From assembly GCA_011316305.1 (NCBI GenBank), contig SAUG01000087.1:62001-126000 (forward strand): a stretch of 64,000 nt of DNA. Direction: 5' to 3'. Origin of the DNA: Rusavskia elegans (lineage: Eukaryota > Ascomycota > Lecanoromycetes > Teloschistales > Teloschistaceae). The notes under the pieces are model-generated. The model ran no database searches. It saw nothing but the letters and a program-made list of their open reading frames with translations, and was not told the origin of the DNA. How positions within the stretch are numbered: position 1 is the first letter of the stretch; every line of letters begins with the position of its first letter. Of the stretch, positions 24,340 through 35,114 are shown in pieces. A program made the position numbers and the translations under genes.

Positions 24340-24341
24340 TA

Positions 24342-25038
24342 TTGTGATCAGACTCACGGAGAGCTGCTACTTACTCGGTCGGTGGTGACTAACGAGTTTC
24401 TGATATTGAATCAATGAATTCGTGTCTGAGTTAGTCCTGTACCCTTCATATTTATCGCTCATCTCGAAATCCTAGCCCTGTTTCCCCCCTAGAATTTGCT
24501 TTCCCCTGTTTTCTAAACCTTCCCCGGAAACCCTATATGATGCTCTCACCGCGATCATATTTGGCTGGCTCATCTGATGAAGAGGAAGTTTATTAGGATT
24601 ACATCGAAGACGATTGTGAAACAATCAATCTCCTGTAAACGGTGTCATGTTACGACGTGTTATCCCGTAACTGCCCAGTGTTCTTTCTATAAGACGATTT
24701 ATCAAACTCTGAGCCTGTTTTCAATAATCTCATCAAGGTATCTCCACAACGGCATTCATCTGCAGATACCAGTCTCAAAGCATATCGTTCACAGTACAAG
24801 ACCAATGGTAGCTGTATAGAAACCTATAACTCGTCCTTCTTCCCCACCTGCGACGCCCCTCTTCTCAAAGCCATGGCGTGTCCCCTGGACAGCGGCAACC
24901 GAACACTCAGCCAGGACCACCCGTTATTCTGCTTGATCAGTATCGATACGTCGTTCATAGACATTCGGTATGTCGGAATTTCGACATTGGATGTATCGGA
25001 AGCTGAGGTTGAGATTGCTATTGCGTCCGTCTGTATAG
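24342..25038. other. Non-coding flank of the element
   Basis: About 700 bases of normal base composition lie between the transposon and the broken membrane-protein gene. CA and TG dinucleotides are abundant from the first bases outside the TA. No supported gene was found; short frames here lack any family pattern. Confidence 0.45.
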
Positions 25039-26900
25039 TCATCTGTACTTTCGATGTGGACTTTGTACTCTAGCCTGACGGATGCTCGTCTTTCGCAATG
25101 AGCTGATCGCAATACGGCCAACGTTATGAGTCTCTCCGTCTACGTCCTCGAGCCTCAAAAACATCTTCTTGCACTGTCTTGCCAGATCTGCTGAATCGAG
25201 AGTGTTGTCCGGAGCGTGCAGAGACGTATAAGGGTTGTGCCGGACTATCGAGGTGATATAACCAAGCATATCTGGGCCTTTACAGTAGTATTTGCCTACG
25301 ACGCCGGCCACACCTGTTATGAATAATATGGCGGAACAGGTGATTGCAAGAGCGAAAAACGTCTTGTTGCAGCGATAGATGTCTGTTGAAGATGAGATAG
25401 TCGCAGCAACAGGTGTGAAGCTCAATTCGTAAAAGCCGCCTGGGATCCGATCCTCGCCACTGAGCAGTCTGGTGGCACTGGCGCTGGCCATTGTACCTGT
25501 TGATGCTCCAGGAGCAACCGATGCGATGTAGTAGGTGTTGAGTATTGTGCGCAAACGTCGGGTGAAGTCTGGCAACGGCACGTCGGCCATGTCAAGATAG
25601 CCTTGTCCCACGTCGGTGTTGATGCTTTCGCTATACTGGAAAGGAGATTCCACATGTCTGTAGATGTAGTGTTCTGTTACTGACGACGTAAACCCGGCAG
25701 CTCTGGTGTCGAACCCAACGAGGTCCTCCGTGAAGTAAGTCCATTTAGAACTACTCGGAGTGTTGAGAAGACTTCCCACCCAATCCGGGGGTGGAGATAC
25801 CCTCCTGATCTTCTTGGGTTGGCAGCTCATATCGCGACATACCACGTGTACTTCAACATGTGTTACGGTCATCGAACATTGTGTAATGCATGTTTCGTCA
25901 TAGTTCAATTCCGTCGTAAAGTCGACAACGTTGACCAGCCCAGATTTAGAGCACCAGACGAATTTAAGTTTGTCCGGGTCGTACGCCTTCAGATCCTCTG
26001 ACAGGAACAAACCCCAGGACGAATGATGTCCATTAATACCCCAGATAGTAGAAGCATTGGCTTGACTCACCAAAGAGCTGTCGACGTTGTCTCTTTTCCA
26101 GCCCGAGCTCGCTGGCACTTTGGACATGTCTGAACAATCCAGATCATGATATCATGTGCGCATGGTGAAGTTCGAATCAAAGCCTGACTCCAGGCCAGCG
26201 ACCGGCCAACCGAGTAGTGAGATCCAATCGATACCAAGATCGGGTACATTCGCGTAGCCTTCGTCATCGAGCGTTCGATTGTATGTTTCGAATCTGGGTA
26301 CCTTGATGTTCCCCCAGGTATCCTGTGCGCCGTTTTTGATCGATAAAGGAGCAACCAGGCTGCCAACATACAAGGCATTGATAGAGCCTCCTGTCAATGT
26401 CTGTGTGAATCCTTGCGTAAAGGAACTGGTTGTCCCGGTCGAGTTCACGAGCGCCATTGTTCTGTTGGCAATAATCACACTTTTGTCTTGCGTGATAAGT
26501 CGAAGACTAGCCTGCCCTCCCAGCGGACTTATGAGCCACAGGAGGACGAGAAAAACACCAAGCACGTTGAAGTTACGTAAGACGAACTGAACTGTACCCA
26601 GACTGCACCAAAGACGGTCTGACTGCCGACAAGCTGCTCCAGAACACCCAAAGAGCTGCCTTGCTCCATTCTGAGTCTTGCAAAGTCTTGCCAACAAGTT
26701 CAGTGCGCGGCCCACGACCGTAGCGAAGACGAGCGGGAATATGGTAGGTGATAGTAACGCCCATGCCTTGACATGATCGCCAAGCGCCGACAGCGGCTTT
26801 CCGTCTAGATTGGGGCAATTCCGGCGAGTACAAAGAATGACAACGGAGCAAGACAGAGTAAGACATCCGCTGTGACATCCAAGAGATTCAGAGATCTGTG
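25039..26900 (-). pseudogene. Broken fungal membrane protein with large ectodomain
   Basis: Remnant of a fungal multi-pass surface protein family with unknown function. In order it shows a hydrophobic segment (VLLCLAPLSFFVLAGIA), DGKPLSALG, LLSPTIFPLVFATVVGRAL, LLWLISPLGGQASLRL, a large extracellular-like region with NFT/NRT sites, then FFALAITCSAILFITGVAGV and LGYITSIVRHNPYTSL. The pieces are colinear but interrupted. There is a one-base frame change near 26806-26815, between the first membrane segment and DGKPLS, and an in-frame TGA at 26152-26154. The codons on both sides of that TGA read on in the same frame (NFTMR before it, YHDLDCSDM after it), and I see no splice sites that would remove it. 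No start codon is evident. It lies about 700 bases from the transposon. Sequencing error is the alternative explanation. Confidence 0.7.
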
Positions 26901-27852
26901 GAGTGTATTGCCATTCTGGTCATCCGATACTGGTACCTACGTATACGTGCTCTGGGTCTCAGGTTTGGACTGAAGGGCAACTGGTTTACGTCTTGGAACA
27001 CTCCGTCCGCAAGCGTCCATCATATTCAGGTAAGGGCGTACTACAGTCGGTACCTCGGTGTGGGATCTCGTAGTGACGATTGCTTAGATGTCCCTGTAAA
27101 GCTGCTTCAAAGTACATTTGCTGGAGTGAGAACTTGTTATAACTGGATTGTATGGTTCTAGGTTGCGAGAACTGATTTGGTGGTTGCCCCCAGTGTAATT
27201 CCCCTTGATTTGACAGGAGTCCGGTAGAACATTTTTCGCACGGCTCTCCAGGTGATAAGGTTTCCTTGTACTCGTCATTCTTAAGTTGGCATTCTGGAGG
27301 GAACAGGGAGGACCTGCTACCCCATCATTTCGGTTGCTTTGCGTTTTATCGTCGTCGGTTCATGAGGCTGAAGGGCGAAACGACCAATGAAGTAGCGTTG
27401 GGTGATACTGCAAGGCCAGGAAGAGAGTAGGCTTTACATCAGCGGCGCAATCCATAGGTCGTTGGCTCTTTATACTCGCAAGGCTACGTTGAGGCGGTGA
27501 TCTTGGCTCCTAGGAGAATTGATCTACACTCGAAATGCATCAAGTGAATAGATACGGACAAAAAGGGAGTCTTAAAAGAATCACAAGCGTTGAGATCGTA
27601 AGTAAAAGAGCCAGTCAACTTACCTGATTTATCTACTTTCTGATTTTGATCACCAGGGTAAAATCTTTGAAGTGTAGCTTGGACGGAGATCATTGACAGC
27701 GGAAGTGCAGCAACCTCGCTAAGAGCCGCCCGTACAGCGTACTCTACGGTCACCAAGACTACCCATGACGACAAGGGCTAAACCTCATTCATCACGTGAC
27801 TGAGCCCTGTGATATCATTTGCTATTCTGTGCAATTCCATGCATTATCCAGC
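26901..27852. other. Intergenic region before SYF2
   Basis: About 950 bases without a supported gene. A minus-strand stretch around 27600-27770 reads open and ends at a plausible splice donor (GTAAGT near 27620), but its first ATG leaves only about 25 codons and I recognise nothing. The SYF2 promoter should be in the last few hundred bases. Confidence 0.4.
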
Positions 27853-28855
27853 ATGCCTCCGTCGAAAAAGCGTAAGCTCGTATCAGAAGATGAAATGACG
27901 CCTGAAACGCAAATAGAAAAGAATGCGACAGTATCAGAAGAGAGACAGACCACTGCCGGGCTCGTGGTGGCCAAGGAAGAATTACAGTCTGGAGGTGAGT
28001 CTGTTCTGGTCGACAAGGCCAATGAGCGGCGAGAAAGGTTCAAAGCACTGCAAGCTCGAGCGGTAGGTTCTAATTTAATCTTTGTGAATTACTCAACATA
28101 TATTAACATACTCTACAGAGGCACGCAGGGGAGCGCAACCTGAAAGAACAAGCCGCCGAAGCCCAAAGACAATCCATCGACCCCAATCTCCTAGCCTCAC
28201 TAGGTCGCAAGCAAGCCATCGCCTCGCACAAGCTTCTTAAAGCCGACACCGCCGCAGATGGCGAAGACTTCGAAAGAAAACGAGCGTGGGATTGGACCGT
28301 CGAGGAGTCGGAGAAATGGGACAAGCGCATGTCCAAGAAGGAGAAGCACCGAGAAGATGTCGCCTTCCAGGATTACCGACAGGATGCTAGGAAGATTTAC
28401 AAGCGGCAGTTGCGGGACTTGCAACCGGACATGGAAGGTTACGAACGAGAAAAGGCAGCTGCTGTTCAAAAGGCCGCCATGAGTGGCGGGTTGGAAATAG
28501 TAGAGACTGAAGATGGCGAGCTGGCTGCAGTTGACAAGAACGGCACCTTCTACTCTACCGCTGACAGCACCGACTTCGTTGAGAACAAGCCCCAGAAAAC
28601 GGCAGTGGATCGGTTAGTCTCCGACATCAAGAAGGCGGAAGATGTTCGACTGAAGAAGAGGAGGGACCGAGGCAAGGGAGAAGAAGAGGGTGATATCACC
28701 TATATTAACGACAAGAACAAGCAATTCAACCAGAAGCTGGCGAGGTTCTACAACAAGGTAAGCGCACATCCTGCACCTACGATGACACTACCGCTGACTT
28801 GGTCCAGTATACCGCCGAGATTCGTGACAGCTTTGAGCGCGGTACCATGATTTGA
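27853..28855 (+). CDS. SYF2: Pre-mRNA splicing factor SYF2
   Basis: SYF2 is a component of the Prp19/NTC-associated spliceosome that stabilises the catalytic complex. Exons are 27853-28062, 28119-28757 and 28808-28855, giving 298 residues. The N-terminus is basic (MPPSKKRK). The SYF2 domain is recognised by RRERFKALQARA, then KRAWDWTVEESEKWDKRM, DYRQDARKIYKRQLRDL and the conserved ending [36 protein letters not shown]. The last 16 codons come from a tiny third exon joined right after FYNK, where the family motif continues seamlessly. Confidence 0.95.
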
Positions 28856-29183
28856 ACGAATTGCCCCTAGCACTCGATGCCAACACAACGTGCGTCAAGA
28901 AGTCTCTGTCTTGCGATCTCTACATCGATTTTGCCTGGTGGCTCTTAGGAACATAGTTCGTCCAGCCGTCTTCCCTCTCCGCCCATCGGCTGTCATTGTT
29001 TCGTGGTAGTGGTGGCATGTTAACAAGCCCTATAACCCTCAGCTATCGATGTCTATGACTGTTAAAAATGTTCTCGACGACTTGGATCAACGTCACGACT
29101 GTAACACGTTGGATATGATTACGATAGGATTGAGTCAAGTGTCATCTAATGGGTACATGATGGGTATCTAATCCGACTGGCAA
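28856..29183. other. Convergent intergenic region
   Basis: The roughly 330 bases between the SYF2 and COQ11-like stop codons should hold two 3' UTRs. Nothing else was seen. Confidence 0.45.
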
Positions 29184-30194
29184 TTACAGCATCCCTCTCC
29201 TCCACGAAACGTTCGCCAAGTCCTCTATACGCTGCGTCCCCACAACGCCCTTCACTCCCTCATCTTCGATCGCTTCAATCACCGCCTCAGCGACTAGATC
29301 CGCTTTCAACGGCTTCTCGACGGCTGCCCCAGCAAGAGCCGTCAATCGGCCACCTACCATCGAGTTCACCATGTTCCCTGCAGCCCCCGCGAATGCAATA
29401 GGAAGGGTGAATGATCTCGAGGAATCATATAAGAAGCCTGGACGAATGAAGATACTCCGCAACTTCGGTAATGACGACGATATGGTAGACTCGGCATCGC
29501 GCTTGGTGGTGATGTATCGTTTCGGCAGCATCGGCGCGCCTGCTGCGGCTGACATGTAGATAAAGGTCGGGACATTCTGGAACGAAGCTTCTTGCGCCAG
29601 GGTAATGGCTTGAGACAGACGGGAGGTAGTCAGCTTCAATACTACAACCACAGAAATCCACAAAAAAATAGGAAATACATACCAGAATCCCTATTCATCA
29701 ACTCATAAGTCAACTGCCCATCCCTCTCCCCGGGTTCCAAACTCCCTCCACTCTCCTCTCCCCTCTCTAAGGGATCCATCCTACTCCCCACCTTCGTCGC
29801 CGAGAACGCCCTCGATAATCCAGCCCATATCGATTCCTTCCCCGTAAGCACACCCTTGTAATCCGCCTCCATCAGTATCCCCGTCGAATGCACCACCGCG
29901 TCCGCATCCTTGAGCAGCGCTTTATATGTGGCGGGCTTCAGCATATCGGCTTTTTCCCAGCTGACCGAGGTGGACCATGAGGGGGGTGTGGGGGAGGAGG
30001 TGACGGAGGACCAGTTGGGGGCGCCGGAGCGGGAGAAGGAGGTTACGTCCCAGCCGCGGGAGACGGCGGATTTGCAGATACGACTTCCTGTGTGGGTGAT
30101 TAAGTGGATGGGTGGGTGAGAAGCAGTGAGGCAGGAAGGGAGACTGACCGAGGAAGCCATTGCCTCCGCAGACGACTATTCGTTTCTTGGACAT
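29184..30194 (-). CDS. COQ11: COQ11-like NAD(P)-binding mitochondrial protein
   Basis: Atypical short-chain/NAD-dependent epimerase-like protein similar to yeast Coq11 (YLR290C), which associates with the coenzyme Q biosynthetic complex in mitochondria. Exons are 30194-30149, 30087-29683 and 29608-29184, giving 291 residues. The N-terminal Rossmann motif is VVCGGNGFLGSRICKSAV, with the glycine-rich loop split by intron 1. Later blocks are DADAVVHSTGIL, YELMNRDSAITLAQEA, FIYMSAAAGAP, YITTKRDAES and SIFIRPGFLYD. The second acceptor (TCAAG at 29609) is non-consensus but is the one that restores NRDSAITLA. The paralogue-level assignment is good; direct enzymatic activity of this family is unsettled. 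Confidence 0.87.
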
Positions 30195-30614
30195 TGGGCT
30201 TGGTTTTGTAGCTGTTGAATGGTGAAGTGTATGGAGAGGGGAGGATTTATGAGCTGAGCATGACGGACGGTAGCCGTAGCGGAAGGGACCGGGTGAGTAT
30301 GTTATTTCACTTTGTAGAGCTTGCTGTTATGTGTATGTAATAACTTTTTGTTCTGTAAGATGCCATCATTATTACGTCCTTCCTTGCCAGCGGCATGAGC
30401 TTGATATCACTAAACTGCTTGAATCAGTATGGCGAAGGCAAAGCTTCGGTTATCAAACGGACGCTACACCGTATCGGCTCCTTTGTCGATCTATAGTCTG
30501 ACCAAGCTGGCAGGATACTCCGGTCCGAGTCTCTCCCAGATGCTTTGATAAACTCGAAACGTAATTGTAATTTGTCTACATTGAAAATACGCATTCTAGC
30601 CGTTCTCTCCAGGC
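30195..30614. promoter_or_regulatory. Upstream region of the COQ11-like gene
   Basis: These 420 bases lie between the COQ11-like start and the end of the next minus-strand gene. They must contain the COQ11-like promoter and the neighbour's 3' UTR. No specific motif is assigned. Confidence 0.4.
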
Positions 30615-31430
30615 TCACATGATCATACAAGACTCTCTTTCCTGTCCCCATTGCGCCCTTAGATAGTCATTTCTCATTCGTCGCACCTGCTCCCAATGCC
30701 TATCCTCCATCCTTTTCGTCCACTCCGGTAGCATTCGAAAAGCAATCAGAAAGCTCATGTCGTAGTCCATCAGATCCGGAGGAGGCAGCTCGTATGTGGG
30801 AACAGCAGAACTCCCTCTGCTATCCCAAGTATCAAGCGCCGGGTGATTGGGTGTCCATGGAGGCATGATATAACCCTGCGAAATCTGAAACGGAGAAGGC
30901 ATCGGTGGCACAGGCATTGGGTATTTCGGCCATCGCTTCACTTCTTCCATGACCGACGTTGGAGGCTCCCGTACGAGCATCGGAGGTGGGTGTTGCGGTG
31001 CAGGGGGATACTGTTGAGGAGGGCTCATATATCTTGGAGGCACTGGGGGAGGTGAGAAAGCAGGCTGATACTGAGGGGGAGTGTTGCCTATGTGGGGTGG
31101 GTTTCCAGTAGGTTGGGAAGGATGTCCCTGTTGGCAATTCGCATACATGTATGGGTCATTAAGGCTAGGACTTGGAAATGAATTCACTGGCTGGCTTGAT
31201 GGAGATCGTTGGAGCTTCTTGGGATTGCGATGTATCTGGGTGGCGCTCCCTTGGCTTTGTACCGTGCCGACACTTGCAGCAATATCGACCTTGTTTGAGC
31301 TCTCGTTGATTTGGGTCTGACCTGGACTGTTGGGGCCCACCTGAGAAAGGTTCTCCTTGGGCTGAGCCAACTCTCCATGAGAGTCCCGAGAAGACCATGG
31401 CAGATGTTGGCGGAATTTGGAAAAGCCCAT
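30615..31430 (-). CDS. Proline-rich hypothetical protein
   Basis: A 271-residue single-exon reading frame beginning MGFSKFRQHLPWSSRD. Residues 80-210 are dominated by Pro, Gln and Tyr (PPQYQPAFSPPPVPPRYMSPPQQYPP), so the region is probably disordered. The last 55 residues look folded and charged: LMDYDMSFLIAFRMLPEWTKRMEDRHWEQVRRMRNDYLRAQ. I do not recognise a family. Support comes from length, an ATG start, and the helix-like C-terminus following the low-complexity part. It could carry extra exons. Confidence 0.6.
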   Translation of the reverse strand: MGFSKFRQHLPWSSRDSHGELAQPKENLSQVGPNSPGQTQINESSNKVDIAASVGTVQSQGSATQIHRNPKKLQRSPSSQPVNSFPSPSLNDPYMYANCQQGHPSQPTGNPPHIGNTPPQYQPAFSPPPVPPRYMSPPQQYPPAPQHPPPMLVREPPTSVMEEVKRWPKYPMPVPPMPSPFQISQGYIMPPWTPNHPALDTWDSRGSSAVPTYELPPPDLMDYDMSFLIAFRMLPEWTKRMEDRHWEQVRRMRNDYLRAQWGQERESCMIM

Positions 31431-32128
31431 AACAACGATGCAGGGAGAAGAAAAAGCAAGTCAATTGTTGAGAACCGGGGTTCTAGGAACTCAGATATGG
31501 GTAGGATAGAACAGACTCCTTACCTATACCACCAGCTGATGTCTCATCATCTTCCCGCCCCAGAGAAAGTTCCTAGGGGTTTAAACCCCGAGCTTGCGGA
31601 GGGAGCTACCTTTAATCAATCAATGAGGGTGATGTAGATGCATTAGCGCTTATGCAGGTTGAACTGAACCTGAGAGAGACTGTTGCCGTCTAGGCCATCG
31701 TTGGCGAGGCTGCAGCAGACGAGACTGCTGTGAGGGTGCTGTCAGCCTGTCCCGCCTCGCAAACGCATGTTTGACAATAACCTTCTCCTGAACAAGTCGT
31801 GTATTTGTGTAAACTTTATCATGGAACCTTGAGCGGATCAGCTTGCGAGAAGTACGTAGAGGCGTCTCGTCGTCAGGACGGGTGAGTGGCTCGAGGGGTG
31901 GAAGCAGCAATATTGATTCACTTCATTGGGGATTACTACAGGCACCCGGCTAGTCCTACTTTGTCTTCTGGCGATCCTCACAAATTTCTCGGATGCTGAT
32001 GGTCTTCGAATGATTGTAGTGTATAACCAAACAGAGATCGTCCTTGTGATATCAGCAAAGCTCTGTCAACAACCAAAAGAGACGTTTGTCATCAGCGACT
32101 GCGGGTCGCTCCTTCCAAACATTTAAAA
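31431..32128. promoter_or_regulatory. Head-to-head upstream region (orphan/YAF9)
   Basis: About 700 bases lie between the start codons of the proline-rich orphan (-) and YAF9 (+). An open minus-strand stretch at 31650-31910 lacks an ATG and is not called. Otherwise nothing is seen beyond presumed promoters. Confidence 0.4.
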
Positions 32129-33062
32129 ATGCCTGCCCCGGCAGGCACAAAACGTGTCAAGGTAAGCTCATCAGTTTCTGCTATTCCCCATTATCTCCAT
32201 TATCCAAGATATTTCGAGCATTCTGTATCATCATGGCACCGCGCCCAGCTAAGCCCCCTCGCAAAAAGGGCGTTTCCATCTACAGACCATTCAGTGCGTC
32301 CCTCCCATCCATGCCTTCACATTACACCTGTACCATCACGAGCTCTTTGACTGATACACTTCTCTAGTCTTCGGCTCCATCGCCAACATCATCGATCCCG
32401 CTTCCCGACCTGCGAATATAAACGCCGATCACACCCACCAATGGACCATCTACGTTCGACCCTGTCCCACCCACCCTGACCTCTCCTACTTCATCAAGAA
32501 AATCTCCTTCAAGCTCCACGAAACCTATACCAACTCCCTTCGTACTGTCGAAGCGCCTCCTTTCGAAGTCACTGAAACAGGATGGGGTGAGTTCGAAGTA
32601 CAGATCAAACTATACTTTGTCCCTGAAGCCAATGAGAAGCCGCAGACGATATGGCACCATCTGAAACTGCACCCTTATGGCGAGAAGGCGGAAGAGCAGA
32701 GGGAGAAGAAGGAGCCGGTAGTGAGCGAGTGTTATGAGGAGGTCGTATTCAATGAACCCGTTGAGACGTTCTATGATCTGCTTACTTCGAGTGGAGGGCC
32801 TGTTGGCAGGGGTAAGGGGTCAAAGGGTTCAAAGCAGGCGAGTATGGGTGGGAAGAAAGCAGGGCAGGAAGAGAGGGTCGCGGAGCTGCCATTCAACGGC
32901 ACGTACAGTCAGAAGGAGGAAGGAAAGGAGTTGGACAGATTGGGTCAGGCGATCAAGACCGTTGAGCTCATGGTCAAGGAGGAGAGAAGGAAGTTGGAGG
33001 AAAGGGAAAAGACATTGGCGGATTTGAAGAGCGAAGATGGGTCTACCGTGAAGGCGAGATAA
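32129..33062 (+). CDS. YAF9: YAF9 YEATS-domain chromatin reader
   Basis: YAF9 is shared by the NuA4 acetyltransferase and SWR1 remodelling complexes and reads acyl-lysine on histone H3 through its YEATS domain. Exons are 32129-32161, 32269-32293 and 32368-33062, giving 250 residues. Exon 1 gives [11 protein letters not shown], the 25-base micro-exon gives GVSIYRPF, and exon 3 continues [16 protein letters not shown] blocks are [52 protein letters not shown] and [12 protein letters not shown]-terminal coiled coil ([23 protein letters not shown]) matches the region that docks the protein in its complexes. The micro-exon can easily be missed by automatic annotation. Confidence 0.95.
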
Positions 33063-33212
33063 TGTGTCAGAGCAAGATCAATTGATAACAGTAATACGAA
33101 TGGACTGCACTGGGAAAGAACAGAAACTGGTACGATAATCTCGTGGCTGAAAGCATGTCATGTGAGGACCTGTCCTCTGCTACCAGGGCACTGGCAATGC
33201 CAAGTCACGACC

Positions 33213-33948
33213 CTATTTGGCACCATAAACCTTCATTCTGTCCTCGACGGGCTTGAACTCCTTGTTCTCAACGGCTGGCCCTGAAGTCGGCTTGCCGAAC
33301 ACCATCTGGGCTTTCAAGCTCCATGTCGACGGAACCTTGTACTCAGTCTCCAATCGGACATCGATGAGGGGATTGTAGTGCTGCAGGTTCACTCCCAGTC
33401 CTTCTGTCTCTAGAGCGGTCCAGACTACAATATATTAGCACAGGGCGGTCTGAATCGGCAGACTATGAAGGTGCTCGACCTACTGTGGTACTGATGCATG
33501 CCATTGGTCTGTTCTGACCATCCAGGGAACTTGTCCTCGTAGGTCTTGAATTTGGCCTGGAACTCTCGCACGTTGTCTGTATCTTCATAGAAGAGGATCT
33601 AATCCATCCCAATCAGTAGCTGTTCCACCAGCATTATCCTATCGAACATTGTCTCACCGTGCCGTATGCGGCTCTGAAGCCCTGGAATCTCTTGTTTGCC
33701 TGATTGAATTTCTCCTCGGGCAGCTGCTGCTTGTATACTTCAGCGATGATATCCCACGTCTTGACATGCTCTTCCCCCAGCAAGACCACCGTCCGAGAGG
33801 TCTGCGAATTGAAAGCACTGGGGGTGTGGAGGATGGCATCTTTGACGATCTCTTGAATACGGGAGTCAGGGATGGTGGATCCGTTGCTGAGGGCATAGTA
33901 AGTGCGGCGGTCTTTGACGGCTTGGGCGAAGGACTTCGTGGATGCCAT
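33213..33948 (-). CDS. Nitroreductase-family protein (HBN1/FRM2-like)
   Basis: FMN-dependent nitroreductase-family oxidoreductase resembling yeast HBN1/FRM2, which reduce nitroaromatics and affect oxidative and lipid stress. Exons are 33948-33658, 33598-33484 and 33424-33213, giving 205 residues. Blocks are VKDRRTYYAL, IVKDAILHTPSAFNSQTSR (FMN-contact region), VVLLGEEHVKTWDI, FYEDTDNV, FPGWSEQTNGMHQY, then IWTALETEGLGVNLQHYNP. ATG 33948 (MASTKSFAQAV) is chosen over the longer open frame because the family starts here. No N-terminal targeting signal is visible. Confidence 0.92.
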
Positions 33949-34520
33949 TCTGTTGTTGCTGGTGGAGGGCGATGTCAATTGGCAAGACAGATAGGGGATG
34001 TGGTATGTAGTTGCTGCTATTCTACAAGTGGGTACGTATGGGGAAAAGAAAAGACGGTTGATGTGGGGCGAAAGGGTCCTTGTATATCTCATATCTTTTA
34101 AGGCGTCCAACACCAATGCAAGCAATAGGATTACTACTGAGATTGCAAATGCTTGATAAGTCTGTCGCATCTTCGGCGCTGGCACCAGGGAGCTAATTCC
34201 GTGCCGTCGTAGGCACCTATGAGGCCATTCTGAGATCTTAGACTTGCTGACAGAGCATTACATAATGATTATATCCCACTAAGTCGCATACTGCTGCTCA
34301 GATCGTCGAGATGACAAAATCGCCGAACGGGACAGATTCGAGATGCCCCCCACCTTGTTTGCTGCCCCTCCATTGGCATCACCAAATGCCGCTGCTTCTT
34401 AGTCAGCGCGAACGGCATGATTCCGCATGTATTCCGCATTTACTCATTTCTAGCAAACAGCTCCATGTTACATGTCCTCCTTCCCATTCGAGACCATCCA
34501 AAATACAACAACCCACCATC
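33949..34520. promoter_or_regulatory. Head-to-head upstream region
   Basis: These 572 bases lie between the nitroreductase-like start (-) and the next gene's start (+). The plus-strand frame is open through part of it, but the stretch has no family pattern. No motif is assigned. Confidence 0.4.
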
Positions 34521-35114
34521 ATGGCCACCCAACCCCCCAACCAACCAATCACCCTCCGCCCCCCCACAACCTCCACCGACCTCCCTCAACTCGCCTCCTT
34601 CGCCGCCCCTTCCCCAGAATGGCTCTCCGGAATCTGGCACGTCACCCACTCCACCCTCCCCATGTGGAAATCAAAACGCAACGTCTCCATAACCTACACC
34701 CCGCTCCCCAACCCCTCCGTACAAATCGACGATCTGGTAAAATACCAAACGCTCACATCCGCGAAGATGAAGACGGTTGAGGGCATCGATACGCCCTCGG
34801 CTGGTGCGATAGGTGGGGAGTGGGATTGGAGAGGGAAGGGGTGGTTGAAGATTGCGAGTAGTCATTGGGAGGTTCTTGGGTGGGGGGATTTGCATCCCAA
34901 TCCTGTACAGGGAGAAGGAGAACAGAGGAATCAGTGGGTGGTGACATATTTCGCCAAGACGTTGTTTACGCCCGCGGGGATTGATATTTATTCGAGGCGG
35001 AAGGAGGGGGTGGGGTGGGAGGTTGTGGAGAGGATTAAGGAACAGTTGGGAGGAAGTGGGAATGAGGCGTTGAAGAGGTTGGCGCGGGAGGTTTTTGAGG
35101 TGGTGAGGGATTGA
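34521..35114 (+). CDS. Calycin-like hypothetical protein
   Basis: A 197-residue single-exon protein starting MATQPPNQPITLRPP. After a short Pro/Thr-rich leader it reads like a small beta barrel: EWLSGIWHVTHSTLPMWKSKRNVSITYTPL, then GEWDWRGKGWLKIASSHWEVLGWG, QWVVTYFAKTLFTPAGIDIYSRR and a C-terminal helix. The G-x-W opening and alternating hydrophobic strands recall lipocalin/calycin proteins found widely in filamentous fungi. The fold call is inference and the function is unknown. The in-frame region upstream to 34311 is probably leader. It is convergent with the secreted-protein gene downstream. Confidence 0.7.
   Translation: MATQPPNQPITLRPPTTSTDLPQLASFAAPSPEWLSGIWHVTHSTLPMWKSKRNVSITYTPLPNPSVQIDDLVKYQTLTSAKMKTVEGIDTPSAGAIGGEWDWRGKGWLKIASSHWEVLGWGDLHPNPVQGEGEQRNQWVVTYFAKTLFTPAGIDIYSRRKEGVGWEVVERIKEQLGGSGNEALKRLAREVFEVVRD

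Larger units (their letters stand above)
19919..24341. mobile_element. RIP-decayed Tc1/mariner-type element, 4.42 kb
   Basis: A complete element by its ends: inverted repeats at 19921-20022 and 24238-24339, flanked on each side by TA (19919-19920 and 24340-24341), the target duplication of Tc1/mariner elements. The interior is extremely AT-rich and nearly devoid of CA and TG dinucleotides, while CG persists. That is the signature of repeat-induced point mutation. The composition changes abruptly at both ends. Inside are a dead transposase frame on + and traces of a second gene on -. At about 4.4 kb it is roughly twice the usual fungal Tc1/mariner length. It must once have had other copies, since RIP needs duplication. 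Confidence 0.92.

Noticed and set aside
27484..27774. Minus-strand open frame head-to-head with SYF2
   Set aside because: It starts from a non-ATG codon; from its first ATG only about 25 codons remain before a possible donor, and nothing is recognisable.
31650..31910. Basic 86-codon minus-strand frame before YAF9
   Set aside because: It begins at TTG, has no ATG and no family pattern, and lies in a promoter region.
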